58,254 nucleotides of DNA from Haemophilus quentini (GTDB taxonomy: Bacteria > Pseudomonadota > Gammaproteobacteria > Enterobacterales > Pasteurellaceae), in contig MDJB01000007.1 in assembly GCA_001752465.1 (NCBI GenBank), positions 1-58,254 of the forward strand, in the 5' to 3' direction. The translations under genes and the position numbers were made by a program. Numbering within the stretch: the stretch's first letter is position 1; each line of letters opens with the position of its first letter. Below the pieces are notes generated by a model, which saw nothing but the letters and a program-made list of their open reading frames with translations, did no database searches and had not been told where the DNA came from. This document shows positions 35,901 through 47,485 of the stretch, piece by piece.

Positions 35901-37421
35901 TTAACGTTTTTTCACTGCAAATACGATTAAAAATAATGAAACCGCCGTCGCTGCAAAACCAGCTAAACCAGAATAAGTGAATCCAACTACGATGTAACCG
36001 ATAGCCGTTGCAGTTGCAACTGTTGCAGCATAAGGAAGCTGAGTAGTCACATGATCTATATGGTTACATTTTGCACCAGTTGAAGATAAAATCGTTGTAT
36101 CCGATACTGGCGAACAGTGGTCACCACATACAGCTCCCGCCATTACTGCTGATAAACAAGGGAGTAATAATTCTGGTGCCGTATTTGCAGCCATAGCCGC
36201 TGCAATTGGTAACATAATACCGAATGTTCCCCAGCTTGTACCAGTTGAGAATGCCATTGCAGAACCAAGAATAAATAAAATTACTGGTAAGAATTGCATT
36301 GGGATATTACCGGAAACAAGAGAAGATAAATATTTACCAGTTTGCATATCCCCAACGACTTTATTAATTGTCCACGCAAAGAATAAAATCGCAATGGCAC
36401 CAACCATTGATTTAATACCTGCAATCCAAGAGCGTGCATATTCTGGAACACTTACTTGACGATCAATAATAATCAATAAAGTAGAAACTAGAATCGAACA
36501 AGTGCCACCCACAACTAAAGAAGTTCCAACAACAGTATTTTCAAATGCACCTAAAATGCTAAATTCTTTACCATCCGCTGCTAATGCTGATGTACCAGTG
36601 TAAATCATCATTGTAACCGTTGAAAAAATTAAAACTAAGATAGGTAATACGAGATTACGTACGTGACCTTTTACACCAGTTTCTTCTTCTAATTCATCTT
36701 CAGAATTTTCCAAAGCTAATTTTTCATGACGTGCCATTGAAGCAATATCAAAGGAAAAATATGCCACAAAGAACACCATGATAATTGAGAAAATTGCATA
36801 GAAGTTCATTGAGCTCATTGCCACGAATGCACCAATTGGTGTGTACTCAGTAATCGAATAAGTCGCTAATAAACCGCCTACTAAGGTAATAATGTATGCG
36901 CCCCAACTTGAAACTGGCATCATTACACACATCGGTGCTGCCGTTGAATCCAAAATATAAGCAAGTTTCACACGAGAAACTTTAAAACGGTCTGTCACTG
37001 GACGAGCAATTGCGCCTACAGCAAGACTGTGGAAATAATCGTCAATAAAAGTAACAAAAACTAATGATGCAGCTAATAATTTAGCACCACGACGACCTTT
37101 AATACGGTTTTGTGCCCATTCAGCAAATGCACGATTACTACCTGATACAGTTAAAAGTGCGGTTAGAACACCAAGCAATAATAAGAACAAGACAATGTTC
37201 ATATTAGAATTAATTGCGCCATCAGCATAAACAAGTGAAATCACGTTGCTTGATAGATAACTGAAAGATGAGCCAATATTCCAGCCACCTAACATTAACG
37301 CACCAATAATAATCCCTGCACTGAGGGACACCAATACACGACGAGTTGCAATGGCCAAGACAATCGCCAATAAAGCTGGAATGATTGACCAAACTGAAGA
37401 TGAAAAATCGATAAGTTCCAT
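35901..37421 (-). CDS. lysW: NhaC-superfamily transporter, probable lysine transporter LysW
   Basis: 506 residues from the ATG at 37421 (MELIDFSSSVWSIIPALLA); an in-frame ATG at 37460 lies in the leader. About a dozen membrane segments; FSTGTSWGTFGIMLPIAAA and AGAVCGDHCSPVSDTTILSS are NhaC-family signatures. It is often labelled a Na+/H+ antiporter. A complete lysine riboswitch lies in its leader, which means lysine controls it, so it more likely moves lysine. That matches the predicted LysW transporter described from comparative genomics. Direction of transport is not shown by sequence. Confidence 0.8.
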   Translation of the reverse strand: MELIDFSSSVWSIIPALLAIVLAIATRRVLVSLSAGIIIGALMLGGWNIGSSFSYLSSNVISLVYADGAINSNMNIVLFLLLLGVLTALLTVSGSNRAFAEWAQNRIKGRRGAKLLAASLVFVTFIDDYFHSLAVGAIARPVTDRFKVSRVKLAYILDSTAAPMCVMMPVSSWGAYIITLVGGLLATYSITEYTPIGAFVAMSSMNFYAIFSIIMVFFVAYFSFDIASMARHEKLALENSEDELEEETGVKGHVRNLVLPILVLIFSTVTMMIYTGTSALAADGKEFSILGAFENTVVGTSLVVGGTCSILVSTLLIIIDRQVSVPEYARSWIAGIKSMVGAIAILFFAWTINKVVGDMQTGKYLSSLVSGNIPMQFLPVILFILGSAMAFSTGTSWGTFGIMLPIAAAMAANTAPELLLPCLSAVMAGAVCGDHCSPVSDTTILSSTGAKCNHIDHVTTQLPYAATVATATAIGYIVVGFTYSGLAGFAATAVSLFLIVFAVKKR

Positions 37422-37483
37422 TAAGAGATACCTACAATTAATGGAGAGAACGGAAAGCAAAGGACAGAATAAGACCAGAACAA

Positions 37484-37652
37484 CCGTAGCGCTCCATAGT
37501 TAATCAAAAAAACTATGACAGTGTCGCCCCTTTCAAGTACGCCACCAACCAAACAAAACGACTTTTGTTTGATTTCGGCAATCATTCCTTTCTTTTTTCT
37601 TCATCGTTATCCACTCTGAAAAAATACTTATAATGATTGCACCTCTACTTTT
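37484..37652 (-). promoter_or_regulatory. Lysine riboswitch (L box) in the leader of the transporter gene
   Basis: On the minus strand the expected conserved blocks appear in order: GTAGAGGTGC (plus 37639-37648), GCCGAA, GGTTGGTGGC, GGCGACACTGTCATAG, then ACTATGGAGCGCTAC closing helix P1 (GTAG/CTAC, plus 37486-37500). It lies about 65 bases before the start codon. High lysine would be expected to reduce expression. Confidence 0.93.
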
Positions 37653-37873
37653 GTAGTGAGTAAAGAGATTACCGTAAAAAAATCTAAACGCCAACAGATT
37701 TTATAAAATTTTTTATTAGATTAAATTAAAAATATAAAAAATAAACACAAAGAAATTTAAAGATATAATACCTGCTCCGACCATTTATTTAAAATAGATA
37801 TTTACAATAAATATTATTTTCCCTATTATTAAATAAGTTTTCCATACACAAGATTATTTTATCGAGGTTTATT
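37653..37873. other. AT-rich divergent region between the lysine riboswitch and hns
   Basis: No gene. TATAAT at 37764-37769 may be the -10 of hns, with no convincing -35. The segment is strongly A/T-rich, which suits H-NS autoregulation. Confidence 0.4.
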
Positions 37874-38278
37874 ATGAGCGAATTAGTAAAAGGTTTGACA
37901 AATCTTCGTAGTTTACGTGCGGCTGTACGCGAATTAACTTTAGAACAAGCGGAAAGCGCTCTTGAGAAATTACAAACTGCTATTGAAGAAAAACGTGCTA
38001 ATGAAGCAGAATTAATTAAAGCAGAAACAGAGCGAAAAGAGCGTTTAGCGAAATATAAAGAATTAATGGAAAAAGAAGGTATTACACCTGAAGAATTACA
38101 AGAGATCTTTGGTACAGCAGCAACATCTGCTAGAGCAAAACGTCCACCTCGCCCAGCAAAATATGCATTTATTGATGAAAATGGCGAGCGTAAAACATGG
38201 ACTGGCCAAGGTCGCACACCACGCCCAATTCAAAATGCATTGAATTCTGGTAAATCATTATCTGATTTCGAAATTTAA
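37874..38278 (+). CDS. hns: Histone-like nucleoid protein H-NS
   Basis: 134 residues. N-terminal helical oligomerisation domain (about 1-80, heptad-rich), linker, and a C-terminal DNA-binding domain with the signature KTWTGQGRTPRPIQ. Silences A/T-rich foreign DNA and is a global regulator. Start with CGAGG upstream; terminator after the stop. Confidence 0.95.
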   Translation: MSELVKGLTNLRSLRAAVRELTLEQAESALEKLQTAIEEKRANEAELIKAETERKERLAKYKELMEKEGITPEELQEIFGTAATSARAKRPPRPAKYAFIDENGERKTWTGQGRTPRPIQNALNSGKSLSDFEI

Positions 38279-38294
38279 TTTTTCTATTTGAAAC

Positions 38295-38325
38295 TAGAAC
38301 CCATTTTTATGGGTTCTATTTTTTT
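38295..38325 (+). terminator. hns terminator
   Basis: TAGAACCCAT and ATGGGTTCTA around TTTT, then seven T. Confidence 0.88.
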
Positions 38326-38348
38326 ATCTAAACGTAGCACACAACATT

Positions 38349-39185
38349 ATGATCGAAAAAAAAATATTACTCACCGATTGTCCCGATGATAAAGGTCTAA
38401 TAGCTAAAATAACCAACATTTGTTACAAACATCAACTAAACATTCTGCATAATAATGAATTTGTAGATTTTGAAACCAAACATTTCTTTATGCGTACAGA
38501 ATTGGAAGGTATTTTTAACGAAGCTACTTTATTAGAAGATCTAAAATATAGCTTACTTGAAGGAACGCATTGTCGATTAATTGGTACAAAACGTAAACGA
38601 ATCGTTATTTTAGTCACAAAAGAAGCTCACTGTCTCGGCGATATTTTAATGAAAAATTATTATGGTGCGCTTGATGTAGAAATTGCAGCAGTAATCGGCA
38701 ACCATGATAATTTACGCGAACTCGTTGAGCGCTTCAATATTCCATTTCATTTAGTTAGCCATGAAGGCTTAACTCGTATTGAGCACGATAAATTATTAGC
38801 TGAAAAAATTGATGAATATACGCCAGATTATATTGTTCTCGCTAAATATATACGTGTACTAAATCCTGAATTTGTTGCTCGTTATCCAAATCGAGTGATT
38901 AATATCCACCATTCATTTTTACCCGCTTTCATTGGCGCAAAACCTTATCAACAAGCCTATAAACGAGGTGTAAAAATTATCGGTGCAACAGCACATTTCA
39001 TTAATAATGAATTGGATCAAGGTCCCATTATTATGCAAAATGTCATTAATGTGGATCATACTTATAGCGCTGAAGCAATGATGCGCGCCGGTCGTGATGT
39101 AGAAAAAACCGTGTTAAGTCGTGCCCTTGATCTTGCTTTACACGATAGAATTTTCGTTTATAAAAATAAAACGGTGGTGTTGTAA
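38349..39185 (+). CDS. purU: Formyltetrahydrofolate deformylase
   Basis: 278 residues. Hydrolyses 10-formyl-THF to give formate and THF. N-terminal ACT domain ([20 protein letters not shown]) and C-terminal formyltransferase-type domain with [16 protein letters not shown] and GATAHFI, DQGPII. The active-site His and Asp are in those motifs. No strong ribosome site. The stop overlaps the aroA start by one base (TAATG). Confidence 0.93.
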   Translation: MIEKKILLTDCPDDKGLIAKITNICYKHQLNILHNNEFVDFETKHFFMRTELEGIFNEATLLEDLKYSLLEGTHCRLIGTKRKRIVILVTKEAHCLGDILMKNYYGALDVEIAAVIGNHDNLRELVERFNIPFHLVSHEGLTRIEHDKLLAEKIDEYTPDYIVLAKYIRVLNPEFVARYPNRVINIHHSFLPAFIGAKPYQQAYKRGVKIIGATAHFINNELDQGPIIMQNVINVDHTYSAEAMMRAGRDVEKTVLSRALDLALHDRIFVYKNKTVVL

Positions 39186-40483
39186 TGGAAAAAATCACCC
39201 TTACGCCAATAAGTGCGGTTGAAGGAACAATTAATTTACCAGGTTCTAAAAGTTTATCGAATCGCTCATTACTCTTAGCTGCCTTAGCTAAAGGCACAAC
39301 AAAAGTAACCAATTTATTAGATAGCGATGATATTCGACATATGCTTAACGCCCTCAAAACGTTAGGTGTACGCTACCAACTTTCTGATGACAAAACTATT
39401 TGTGAAATAGAGGGATTAGGCGGAGCATTCAATATACAGAAAAATCTTTCGCTCTTTCTTGGCAATGCGGGGACGGCAATGCGTCCATTAACCGCTGCGC
39501 TTTGCTTAAAAGGAACCTCTGAAATTGAAATCATCTTAACGGGTGAACCTCGTATGAAAGAGCGACCAATTCTCCATTTAGTCGATGCTTTACGCCAAAC
39601 GGGTGCAGATATTCGCTACTTAGAAAATGAAGGTTATCCTCCAGTCGCAATTCGCAATAAAGGGATAAAAGGTGGAAATGTCAAAATTGATGGTTCTATT
39701 TCATCCCAATTTTTGACCGCATTTTTAATATCTGCGCCACTTGCAGAAAATGACACAGAAATCGAAATTATCGGTGAACTAGTCTCTAAACCCTATATTG
39801 ACATCACCCTTGCGATGATGCGAGATTTTGGTGTTCACGTTGAAAATCATCACTACCAAAAATTTCAAGTTAAGGGAAATCAATCCTACATTTCACCTGG
39901 AAAATATTTGGTAGAAGGTGATGCATCATCGGCATCTTACTTTCTCACAGCTGGCGCCATTAAAGGAAAAGTGAAAGTAACGGGAATTGGCAAAAACTCT
40001 ATTCAGGGCGATCGTTTATTTGCTGATGTATTAGAAAAAATGGGGGCAAAAATTACTTGGGGAGAGGATTTTATTCAAGCCGAACGTGCTGAATTGCATG
40101 GCATTGATATGGATATGAACCACATTCCAGATGCTGCAATGACGATTGCAACCACGGCTCTTTTTGCCAACGGCGAAACCGTCATTCGCAATATTTATAA
40201 CTGGCGTGTGAAAGAAACAGATCGTTTAACAGCAATGGCAACCGAACTGCGTAAAGTCGGTGCAGAAGTCGAAGAAGGTGAAGATTTTATTCGTATTCAA
40301 CCACTTGCACTCAATCAGTTTAAACATGCTGATATTGAAACTTATAACGATCACCGCATAGCGATGTGTTTTTCTCTAATCGCTCTGTCCAATACACCAG
40401 TGACGATTTTAGATCCTAAATGTACTGCCAAAACCTTTCCAACATTCTTTAGTGAATTTGAGAAAATCTGCTTAAGAGATTAA
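39185..40483 (+). CDS. aroA: 5-enolpyruvylshikimate-3-phosphate synthase
   Basis: 432 residues. Sixth step of the shikimate pathway. [19 protein letters not shown] and [14 protein letters not shown] are the substrate-binding signatures. The uptake sequence lies near the start (AAGTGCGGT at about 39211). Coupled to purU by the TAATG overlap, and followed by a paired uptake-sequence terminator. Confidence 0.97.
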   Translation: MEKITLTPISAVEGTINLPGSKSLSNRSLLLAALAKGTTKVTNLLDSDDIRHMLNALKTLGVRYQLSDDKTICEIEGLGGAFNIQKNLSLFLGNAGTAMRPLTAALCLKGTSEIEIILTGEPRMKERPILHLVDALRQTGADIRYLENEGYPPVAIRNKGIKGGNVKIDGSISSQFLTAFLISAPLAENDTEIEIIGELVSKPYIDITLAMMRDFGVHVENHHYQKFQVKGNQSYISPGKYLVEGDASSASYFLTAGAIKGKVKVTGIGKNSIQGDRLFADVLEKMGAKITWGEDFIQAERAELHGIDMDMNHIPDAAMTIATTALFANGETVIRNIYNWRVKETDRLTAMATELRKVGAEVEEGEDFIRIQPLALNQFKHADIETYNDHRIAMCFSLIALSNTPVTILDPKCTAKTFPTFFSEFEKICLRD

Positions 40484-40487
40484 ATTA

Positions 40488-40534
40488 AAAAGTGCGGTAA
40501 ATTTCAAAAAAGTTTTCAAAATTAACCGCACTTT
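40488..40534. terminator. Paired uptake-sequence terminator between aroA and rarA
   Basis: AAAGTGCGGTAA and TTAACCGCACTTT face each other, making a stem that ends aroA and the convergent rarA. Confidence 0.75.
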
Positions 40535-40566
40535 CATTCCATTCTAAAAAAAATCCTAAATCAAAA

Positions 40567-41907
40567 TTATTTATACCGTTTTTTCACCGCACTTTTATCT
40601 TGCTCACGTAATCGTTCTAGTTTTTCCTTAATCTGAATTTCCATACCTCTATTAGTCGGAAAGTAATATTGAGTATCTTTTAATTCAGGCGGGAAATAAT
40701 TTTCACCTGCAGCATAAGCGTTAGGTTCATCATGAGCATAACGATATTCAGCACCATAGCCAAGCTCTTTCATTAAATTAGTCGGCGCATTGCGTAAATG
40801 TGGTGGAACATAGTAATCAGGCAAATCTTTCGCCTGCTGTTTTGCAGTGTTAAATGCGGTATAAACCGCATTACTTTTTGGGGCTACCGCAAGATAAATG
40901 ATGGCTTGGGCGATGGCTCGCTCTCCTTCATAAGCCCCGACTCGAGTAAAGCAATCCCAAGCAGCCAATGCGACTTGCATAGCGCGAGGATCTGCATTTC
41001 CCACATCTTCTGAAGCAATGGCAAGTAATCGTCGCACAACATACAAAGGGTCTCCACCCGCTGTTAAAATTCTTGCATACCAATACAGCGCAGCATCTGG
41101 AGCAGAACCTCGAACAGATTTATGTAGCGCAGAAATTAAATCATAAAACCGATCGCCTTGTTTATCAAATCTCGCTTGGCGTTCACCTAAGACTTCTTTT
41201 AATAAAGTGCGGTCAATTTTCTTTCCATTTTCAGTTTTATCCGCCATATCCACCATTAATTCGAGGCAATTCAAGGCTAATCGAGCATCTCCATTGACAT
41301 ATTTGGCAAGTACTTGCAGTAAATTCTCTTCTAAAAGTAACCGCTCTTTACCCAATCCTCGTTCAGGATCTTCTACAGCTTGCTGCAAAACTTGTTCAAT
41401 TTCAGCCGTTGTGAGTGATTTCAGCACATACACTCGGGCACGAGAAAGCAACGCATTATTTAGCTCAAAAGAGGGATTTTCTGTTGTCGCCCCAATAAAA
41501 ATAACAGTTCCGTCTTCAATGTGCGGTAAAAATGCATCTTGCTGGCTTTTATTAAAACGATGGACTTCATCTACAAACAAGATAGTTTTACGATCGGCAA
41601 GACGATTTTGTTTTGCACGATCAATCGCCTCTCGAATTTCTTTGATACCACTCGTCACCGCAGAAATTCGCTCTACTTCTGCATTAATGCGTTGGGCAAT
41701 AATTTCTGCAAGCGTTGTTTTTCCTGTACCTGGTGGCCCCCAAAAAATCATAGAATGAATATGCCCAGCTTGAATAGCTTTACGCAGCGGCTTACCTTCA
41801 CCAATAAGATGAGTTTGCCCAAAATACTGCTCTAGACTCGTTGGACGCATCTTGGCTGCCAGTGGACGAAAATCATTTTCGGCAAAATCAAAATTGAGGT
41901 TAGACAT
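40567..41907 (-). CDS. rarA: Replication-associated recombination ATPase RarA (MgsA)
   Basis: 446 residues. AAA+ clamp-loader-like ATPase active at stalled forks. Walker [13 protein letters not shown], Walker B and sensor [32 protein letters not shown], and a C-terminal domain with [18 protein letters not shown]. Upstream of it (minus) is lolA. Confidence 0.95.
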   Translation of the reverse strand: MSNLNFDFAENDFRPLAAKMRPTSLEQYFGQTHLIGEGKPLRKAIQAGHIHSMIFWGPPGTGKTTLAEIIAQRINAEVERISAVTSGIKEIREAIDRAKQNRLADRKTILFVDEVHRFNKSQQDAFLPHIEDGTVIFIGATTENPSFELNNALLSRARVYVLKSLTTAEIEQVLQQAVEDPERGLGKERLLLEENLLQVLAKYVNGDARLALNCLELMVDMADKTENGKKIDRTLLKEVLGERQARFDKQGDRFYDLISALHKSVRGSAPDAALYWYARILTAGGDPLYVVRRLLAIASEDVGNADPRAMQVALAAWDCFTRVGAYEGERAIAQAIIYLAVAPKSNAVYTAFNTAKQQAKDLPDYYVPPHLRNAPTNLMKELGYGAEYRYAHDEPNAYAAGENYFPPELKDTQYYFPTNRGMEIQIKEKLERLREQDKSAVKKRYK

Positions 41908-41927
41908 GTTTATTTCTCACAAAATTG

Positions 41928-41949
41928 AAGGGCGTATTTCTACGCCCTT
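41928..41949 (-). terminator. lolA terminator or attenuator
   Basis: AAGGGCGTA and TACGCCCTT around TTTC. It lies between the lolA stop and the rarA start, with a short T-rich stretch, so it may lower read-through into rarA. Confidence 0.6.
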
Positions 41950-41967
41950 ATTTAAAATAATAATTTA

Positions 41968-42585
41968 TTATTTTTTACGTTGGTCATCCACTTCAACGCC
42001 TTTTTCTGGCTTGAATTGGAACAAGCTATCAGACAACGTTTGATTAGTAATGTTACGTAAAACATAAAGATTGGTTTGCCCATCTTTCTCTGTCGTACTG
42101 AAATTTCTTAATACGCCATTGACATCGACGCGAATATCAAATTGCTTGATATTACTTTTTGAAGATTTGGGTTTCAATACGAAAGTATCCACTTGTTGCA
42201 TAACCGAATATTGATCCCAATGGCTTTTATCGTTACTTGTAAGCAAGACGAAAGGTGTATTATTTACCGCATCTTTCACCCATTGTGCTGTTACTTGTTG
42301 AACAAATGGATCGTAGAACCATAAGGTTTTACCATCAGAAATAATCTGGGTTTCTTGAGGTTTTTTAGTATCCATACGGAATAAATTTGGACGTTTAATT
42401 TGGAGTTTGCCACTTCCCTTTTGAACATTTTGGCCATTTCCAGATGTCACTGTCTGCACAAATTCAGCGCTTAACACATCGACCTTAGCTAAACGCATTT
42501 GCAATTCACTTGCCGCATCAGCCAATGCCAAATTACTCAAACCAAGTAAGGCAAGTGCGGCAAATTTTAACGTTGTTTTTTTCAT
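41968..42585 (-). CDS. lolA: Periplasmic lipoprotein carrier LolA
   Basis: 205 residues. Signal peptide 1-22 (ending ALA). Accepts lipoproteins from LolCDE and hands them to Lol[22 protein letters not shown], then [21 protein letters not shown] is the LolA pattern with the conserved Arg. It follows ftsK on the minus strand, as in E. coli. Confidence 0.95.
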   Translation of the reverse strand: MKKTTLKFAALALLGLSNLALADAASELQMRLAKVDVLSAEFVQTVTSGNGQNVQKGSGKLQIKRPNLFRMDTKKPQETQIISDGKTLWFYDPFVQQVTAQWVKDAVNNTPFVLLTSNDKSHWDQYSVMQQVDTFVLKPKSSKSNIKQFDIRVDVNGVLRNFSTTEKDGQTNLYVLRNITNQTLSDSLFQFKPEKGVEVDDQRKK

Positions 42586-42608
42586 TTTACTTTTACTTTC
42601 CTTTTAAA

Positions 42609-45380
42609 TTAGTACTCAGGACGACGTGATAAAATCTCACGCTTACCATTTTGCATTGAGCTTACAATCCCTTGTTCTTCCATTTGATCCATAATACGCG
42701 CTGCTCGGTTAAAACCTACGCTGAATTTACGTTGAATAGAAGATACTGAGGTTGTACCGGTATTAATAACAAAATCCATTACTTCATCAAAGAGTGGATC
42801 TAATTCCCCACCGCTTGATATCCCTTTTTCCACACTTTCCTCATCGTCAGCACTTTCTAAAATGCCATCGATATAGTCAGGTTTACCACGTGCTCGCCAA
42901 TCATCCGCAATACGAATAACTTCATCATCACTCATAAAGGCACCATGAACACGTACCAAATCCAATGAACCTTGCCCCGAATAAAGCATATCACCACGCC
43001 CTAAAAGGGCTTCTGCGCCCCCTTGATCAAGAATAGTGCGTGAGTCAATTTTACTAGCCACCGTAAAGGCAATGCGACTTGGAATATTTGCTTTAATTAA
43101 TCCTGTAATCACATCTACGGAAGGGCGTTGTGTGGCTAAAATTAAATGGATACCAATAGCTCGCGCTTTTTGTGCCAAGCGAGCAATAAGTTCTTCAATT
43201 TGCTTACCCGCGACCATCATTAAATCAGCAAACTCATCGACAATAACCACAATATAACTCAATTTTTTCAATGCAGGTGGCATTGCATCCATTGTATCGC
43301 CCGGTCGCCAAATTGGATTAGGCACAGGCATTCCCATTGCTTCATATTCATCGATTTTTTCGTTAAAGCCTTCAATATTGCGTACACGTAGCGCAGAAAG
43401 CAATTGATAACGTCGTTCCATTTCATCTACACACCAACGCAACGCATTAGCGGCTTTTTTCATATCTGTTACAACAGGCGTTAACAAGTGCGGAATATCA
43501 TTATAAACTGAAAGTTCAACGACTTTAGGATCGATCATGATGAATTTCACATCTTCTGGTTGAACACGATAAAGTAAACTTAAGATCATCGTATTCACGC
43601 CAACAGACTTACCTGATCCCGTTGATCCTGCTACCAACAAATGTGGCATTTTCGCTAAATCAACAATCACTGCCTTTCCGCTAATATTTTTACCTAAAGC
43701 CATTGGCAAAGTGGCATGAGTATCACGGAATTCGCTACTGTCTAACACGTCACGTAATGGCACCATTTGACGGTGAAGATTAGGTGTTTCAATACCAATA
43801 TAAGGCTTACCAGGAATAGCCTCTGCCACACGAATCGAGCGGAACATTAATGCACGCGCCAAATCGGTATCAATACTGGTTACTTTTGACGCTTTCACCC
43901 CAGGTTGTAATTCTAATTCATAGCGAGTGACAACAGGGCCAACAAGCACATCTTTTACAGTCGCTTTCACATTAAAATTACGTAATTGTTGCTCTATACG
44001 TTGAGACGTTTCAAAAACTTCTTCTTGCGTAATATTTTGTTCCACTGCTGGATGTTTTGACAATAATTCTAAACTTGGTAACGGTGTACTAGGCTTTTCA
44101 CGTTTAGTTGTTTGCTGTTGGAATGCAGGATGAATCAAGCTACCGCTATAACCTTTATAGTTAGGCGATTCTTCTTGATTTTTGTCTAATTGAACATCCC
44201 TCATATCATTCTCTAAGGATACCTTAAATTTCAATTCATCATCACCCAAACGGACTTTTTCATCAGCTTGAACATCAAAATTATTATCCGCCATTTCCGT
44301 ATTCAAGGATTCATGAGTCGGTTTTAATGAAACTGTTGGCATTTCATCATTTGTAAGCAAGGAAACCTTAGTAAAATCATCCGCACTTTGATTCATTGAG
44401 ACATTGTCCTGAACAGCAGACTTTATCGGTTTATTCCAAACTGGCACAAAATCATTTTTACTTACCGTTTGTCCATGCGCGTCGCTCGATAAATTCACGC
44501 TAGGCAAGGCTTCAGATTCAAACTCAAGAGAGAACTGAGGTTTTACACTCTCTTCAGGAGAAACTTCATATTCTGATTTAATAGAAAACTCTGGATTTAA
44601 ACCATGGATATTAATTAAATGCGAAGGATGCTCAACTGAGTTGTCTTCTACCTCTAAAGACGATTTTTGAGTTTCAATCTCACTATTTTGTTCTACATTA
44701 AGATTATTTTGATCTGGATTTTCTGTTGCTGAACCATCTGATTTTACAATCACAATTTGCTCTAATTCTTCCGTTGATTTTTCTTGCTCAACATTTTCTT
44801 CCTGCTCATTTTTCATTGTCAACCAATGATAAAAGGCCACAATCAATCGAATTAATGAGGCGCCAGAGCAGAAAATAAAACCGATTAAAGCAAATGTAAA
44901 ACCAATTAAAACCGATCCGAATTTACCTAATGCTGAATAAAGCCAATTTACAACAAGTGAACCGCCCAATACGCCACCACTTAAATAAAAGGCATTGCTT
45001 GACAAAAGCAACATACTCATCACACAAAGCCCAATAATCAGCATTATAAAGCCAAAACTACGTAAAATAATTCGAGTACAGGAAAGGTTTTTAACTGCTT
45101 TTGTTTTCAATAAATAGACTGGTACCAAAAAAGCCGTAAAAGGAATAACATGGGCGACATAGCCTAAGAAAACAAAAGAAAGATCAATAATCCACGCACC
45201 AAATGCGCCGACTTTATTAATTGTTTCACCATGCGAACCAGCCGTTGCCCAAGAATTATCAAGCGGAGTATAACTTGACCACGCAATAATTAAATAAAGC
45301 CCGAAAAGTGCAGTCAATCCAAGCAAAAGTTCAGCTAAATACTGTCTTGGTGTAAACCGTTCTGTTATTTGTTTAATCAT
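42609..45380 (-). CDS. ftsK: DNA translocase FtsK
   Basis: 923 residues. Septum-anchored pump for chromosome dimer resolution. N-terminal part with four or five membrane segments (to about 185), an acidic linker of about 250 residues (shorter than E. coli), then the motor: [20 protein letters not shown], Walker [15 protein letters not shown], Walker [14 protein letters not shown], and a C-terminal winged-helix gamma domain ([20 protein letters not shown]) that reads KOPS sites. The start is 1 base after the lrp stop. Confidence 0.96.
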   Translation of the reverse strand: MIKQITERFTPRQYLAELLLGLTALFGLYLIIAWSSYTPLDNSWATAGSHGETINKVGAFGAWIIDLSFVFLGYVAHVIPFTAFLVPVYLLKTKAVKNLSCTRIILRSFGFIMLIIGLCVMSMLLLSSNAFYLSGGVLGGSLVVNWLYSALGKFGSVLIGFTFALIGFIFCSGASLIRLIVAFYHWLTMKNEQEENVEQEKSTEELEQIVIVKSDGSATENPDQNNLNVEQNSEIETQKSSLEVEDNSVEHPSHLINIHGLNPEFSIKSEYEVSPEESVKPQFSLEFESEALPSVNLSSDAHGQTVSKNDFVPVWNKPIKSAVQDNVSMNQSADDFTKVSLLTNDEMPTVSLKPTHESLNTEMADNNFDVQADEKVRLGDDELKFKVSLENDMRDVQLDKNQEESPNYKGYSGSLIHPAFQQQTTKREKPSTPLPSLELLSKHPAVEQNITQEEVFETSQRIEQQLRNFNVKATVKDVLVGPVVTRYELELQPGVKASKVTSIDTDLARALMFRSIRVAEAIPGKPYIGIETPNLHRQMVPLRDVLDSSEFRDTHATLPMALGKNISGKAVIVDLAKMPHLLVAGSTGSGKSVGVNTMILSLLYRVQPEDVKFIMIDPKVVELSVYNDIPHLLTPVVTDMKKAANALRWCVDEMERRYQLLSALRVRNIEGFNEKIDEYEAMGMPVPNPIWRPGDTMDAMPPALKKLSYIVVIVDEFADLMMVAGKQIEELIARLAQKARAIGIHLILATQRPSVDVITGLIKANIPSRIAFTVASKIDSRTILDQGGAEALLGRGDMLYSGQGSLDLVRVHGAFMSDDEVIRIADDWRARGKPDYIDGILESADDEESVEKGISSGGELDPLFDEVMDFVINTGTTSVSSIQRKFSVGFNRAARIMDQMEEQGIVSSMQNGKREILSRRPEY

Positions 45381-45381
45381 A

Positions 45382-45861
45382 TTATTTCAATACAAGGAAA
45401 TTGGTTTGTTTTACTTCTTCCATCACAACATAAGTACGAGTGTCATTTACACCTGGTAAACGCAATAATGTTGTACCTAGCAATTTTCGGTATTCAGCCA
45501 TGTCTGCAACACGAGTTTTTAATAAATAGTCAAAATCGCCCGATACCAAATGGCATTCTTGAATTTCTTCCAACTCTTGAATCGCAGCATTAAACTCCTC
45601 AAATACGTCAGGTTTTCCACGAACTAACGTTATTTCCACGATCACAAGCAAAGGCGCTTCCAATAATTCAGGATTCAACAACGCGCGATATCCCATAATT
45701 ACGCCTTGTTTTTCTAAACGTTTAACACGTTCTAAACAAGGAGTGGGTGAAAGCCCTACTTTTTTCGACAAATCAATATTAGAAATTTTACCGTTGCGTT
45801 GTAATTCATTAAGAATTTTTATATCAATCGCATCCAGCGCTTTATTCAGTTTTTTTTCCAT
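45382..45861 (-). CDS. lrp: Leucine-responsive regulatory protein Lrp
   Basis: 159 residues. N-terminal helix-turn-helix ([20 protein letters not shown], then [20 protein letters not shown]) and a C-terminal RAM ligand domain ([21 protein letters not shown]). Controls amino-acid genes such as ilvIH, here about 10 kb away. It directly precedes ftsK, as in E. coli. Confidence 0.95.
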   Translation of the reverse strand: MEKKLNKALDAIDIKILNELQRNGKISNIDLSKKVGLSPTPCLERVKRLEKQGVIMGYRALLNPELLEAPLLVIVEITLVRGKPDVFEEFNAAIQELEEIQECHLVSGDFDYLLKTRVADMAEYRKLLGTTLLRLPGVNDTRTYVVMEEVKQTNFLVLK

Positions 45862-45983
45862 TTTCTTATTTTTCTTTGAATAAAAAGTATGTTTATTTTA
45901 ACAAATTTTGCTAACGTTTTCAGTACAACGGGATTAGATAATTCATTTCCATTGAGACTATTAATTATTTCTAATGGAAGTAT

Positions 45984-47360
45984 TTAGAAATTGTCCAATA
46001 CAGCTAGCGCATCGGAAAGTTTCTTCACTGTAAAAACTTGCATATTTTCGACCGCACTTTTCGGCTTGTTACCAAAAGGAACAATAGCACGTTTAAAGCC
46101 ATGCTTTGCCGCTTCACTAATACGCTCTTGTCCACTTGGCACAGGGCGAATTTCTCCCGCTAATCCAACTTCACCAAAAATCACTAAATCTTGTGGCAAA
46201 GGGCGATTACGAAAACTAGAAATTAATGCAATCAACAAAGCCAAATCCGCACTTGTTTCACTCACTTTTACCCCCCCAACGACATTGACAAAGACATCTT
46301 GATCAGCCATTTGTAAGCCACCATGTCGGTGTAACACCGCCAATAATAGCGCTAAGCGATTTTGCTCTAATCCCACCGCAACACGACGAGGATTCGCTAG
46401 CATTGAATGATCCACTAAGGCTTGAATTTCAACTAAAAGAGGACGCGTGCCCTCCCAAAGTACCATAACGGAACTGCCTGATGTAATCTCATCACCTCGA
46501 CTTAAAAAGATCGCAGATGGATTTTTTACTTCTCGCAAACCTTGCTCGGTCATACCAAATACGCCTAATTCATTCACCGCACCAAAACGGTTTTTATGGC
46601 TACGCAAAGTACGATAGCGAGAATCGGCTTCGCCTTCTAATAGTAATGAACAGTCAATCGCATGCTCTAACACTTTCGGCCCAGCAAGGGTACCGTCTTT
46701 CGTTACATGCCCCACCATAATAATGGCGACTTGTCGTGTTTTCGCATAACGAGTGAGGAAAGAAGCACATTCACGCACTTGCGCTACACTTCCTGGTGAT
46801 GATTGAATATCTGCCAGATGCATTACTTGAATGGAATCCACCACTATAATTTGCGGCTTCAACTGATCCGCTAAATTACAAATCTGTTCCACAGAGGTCT
46901 CTGACAACATTTTTAATTGATCGTTTGGCAATTCCAATCGACTAGCGCGCATCGCAACCTGTTGTAACGACTCCTCTCCCGTTACATAAAGTGCGGTCAT
47001 ATTTTTCGCTAAACCACACATGACTTGTAATAACAAGGTACTTTTCCCTGCACCAGGATGCCCACCAATTAAAATCGCACTGCCTGGTACGATCCCGCCC
47101 CCCAGTACGCGATCTAATTCATTAAAGCCACTGGAAAAACGTGGAGTTTCTTGCAAACTAATTTCAGAGAGCGTTTGAATTTTTGCCTGAGTTTCACCTG
47201 CGTAGCCACTAAAACGATCGTTTTTTGATTTTGCCGTGGAAATTAACCGCACTTCCGTGATTGTATTCCACGCTTTACAAGCCGAACATTGCCCTTGCCA
47301 ACGAGAAAACTCCGCACCACAATCGTTACATACATAAGCTGTTTTCGGGGCTTTAGCCAT
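45984..47360 (-). CDS. radA: DNA repair ATPase RadA
   Basis: 458 residues. C4 zinc finger (CNDCGAEFSRWQGQCSAC), Walker A GGHPGAGKST, KNRFG motif in SHKNRFGAVNELGVF, and C-terminal Lon-type domain. Branch migration in recombination. Own start after AAGGATGAAAA. Confidence 0.95.
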   Translation of the reverse strand: MAKAPKTAYVCNDCGAEFSRWQGQCSACKAWNTITEVRLISTAKSKNDRFSGYAGETQAKIQTLSEISLQETPRFSSGFNELDRVLGGGIVPGSAILIGGHPGAGKSTLLLQVMCGLAKNMTALYVTGEESLQQVAMRASRLELPNDQLKMLSETSVEQICNLADQLKPQIIVVDSIQVMHLADIQSSPGSVAQVRECASFLTRYAKTRQVAIIMVGHVTKDGTLAGPKVLEHAIDCSLLLEGEADSRYRTLRSHKNRFGAVNELGVFGMTEQGLREVKNPSAIFLSRGDEITSGSSVMVLWEGTRPLLVEIQALVDHSMLANPRRVAVGLEQNRLALLLAVLHRHGGLQMADQDVFVNVVGGVKVSETSADLALLIALISSFRNRPLPQDLVIFGEVGLAGEIRPVPSGQERISEAAKHGFKRAIVPFGNKPKSAVENMQVFTVKKLSDALAVLDNF

Positions 47361-47485
47361 TTTTCATCCTTCTCATTCTTTAACCTAGTATTTATATACC
47401 TATGGCTAAATATCGTTATATTGTTCAGGGCAAGCTGACATAATGCCTAGAAATATAGCTTACCCATTTGCACGGTTGATTCGCA

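Noticed and set aside
37422-37460. Longer lysW start at 37460
   Set aside because: It lies in the riboswitch leader and adds 13 residues that do not fit the family start; the ATG at 37421 does.
45369-45593. Plus-strand frame across the ftsK/lrp junction
   Set aside because: Shadow of two well-supported minus-strand genes.
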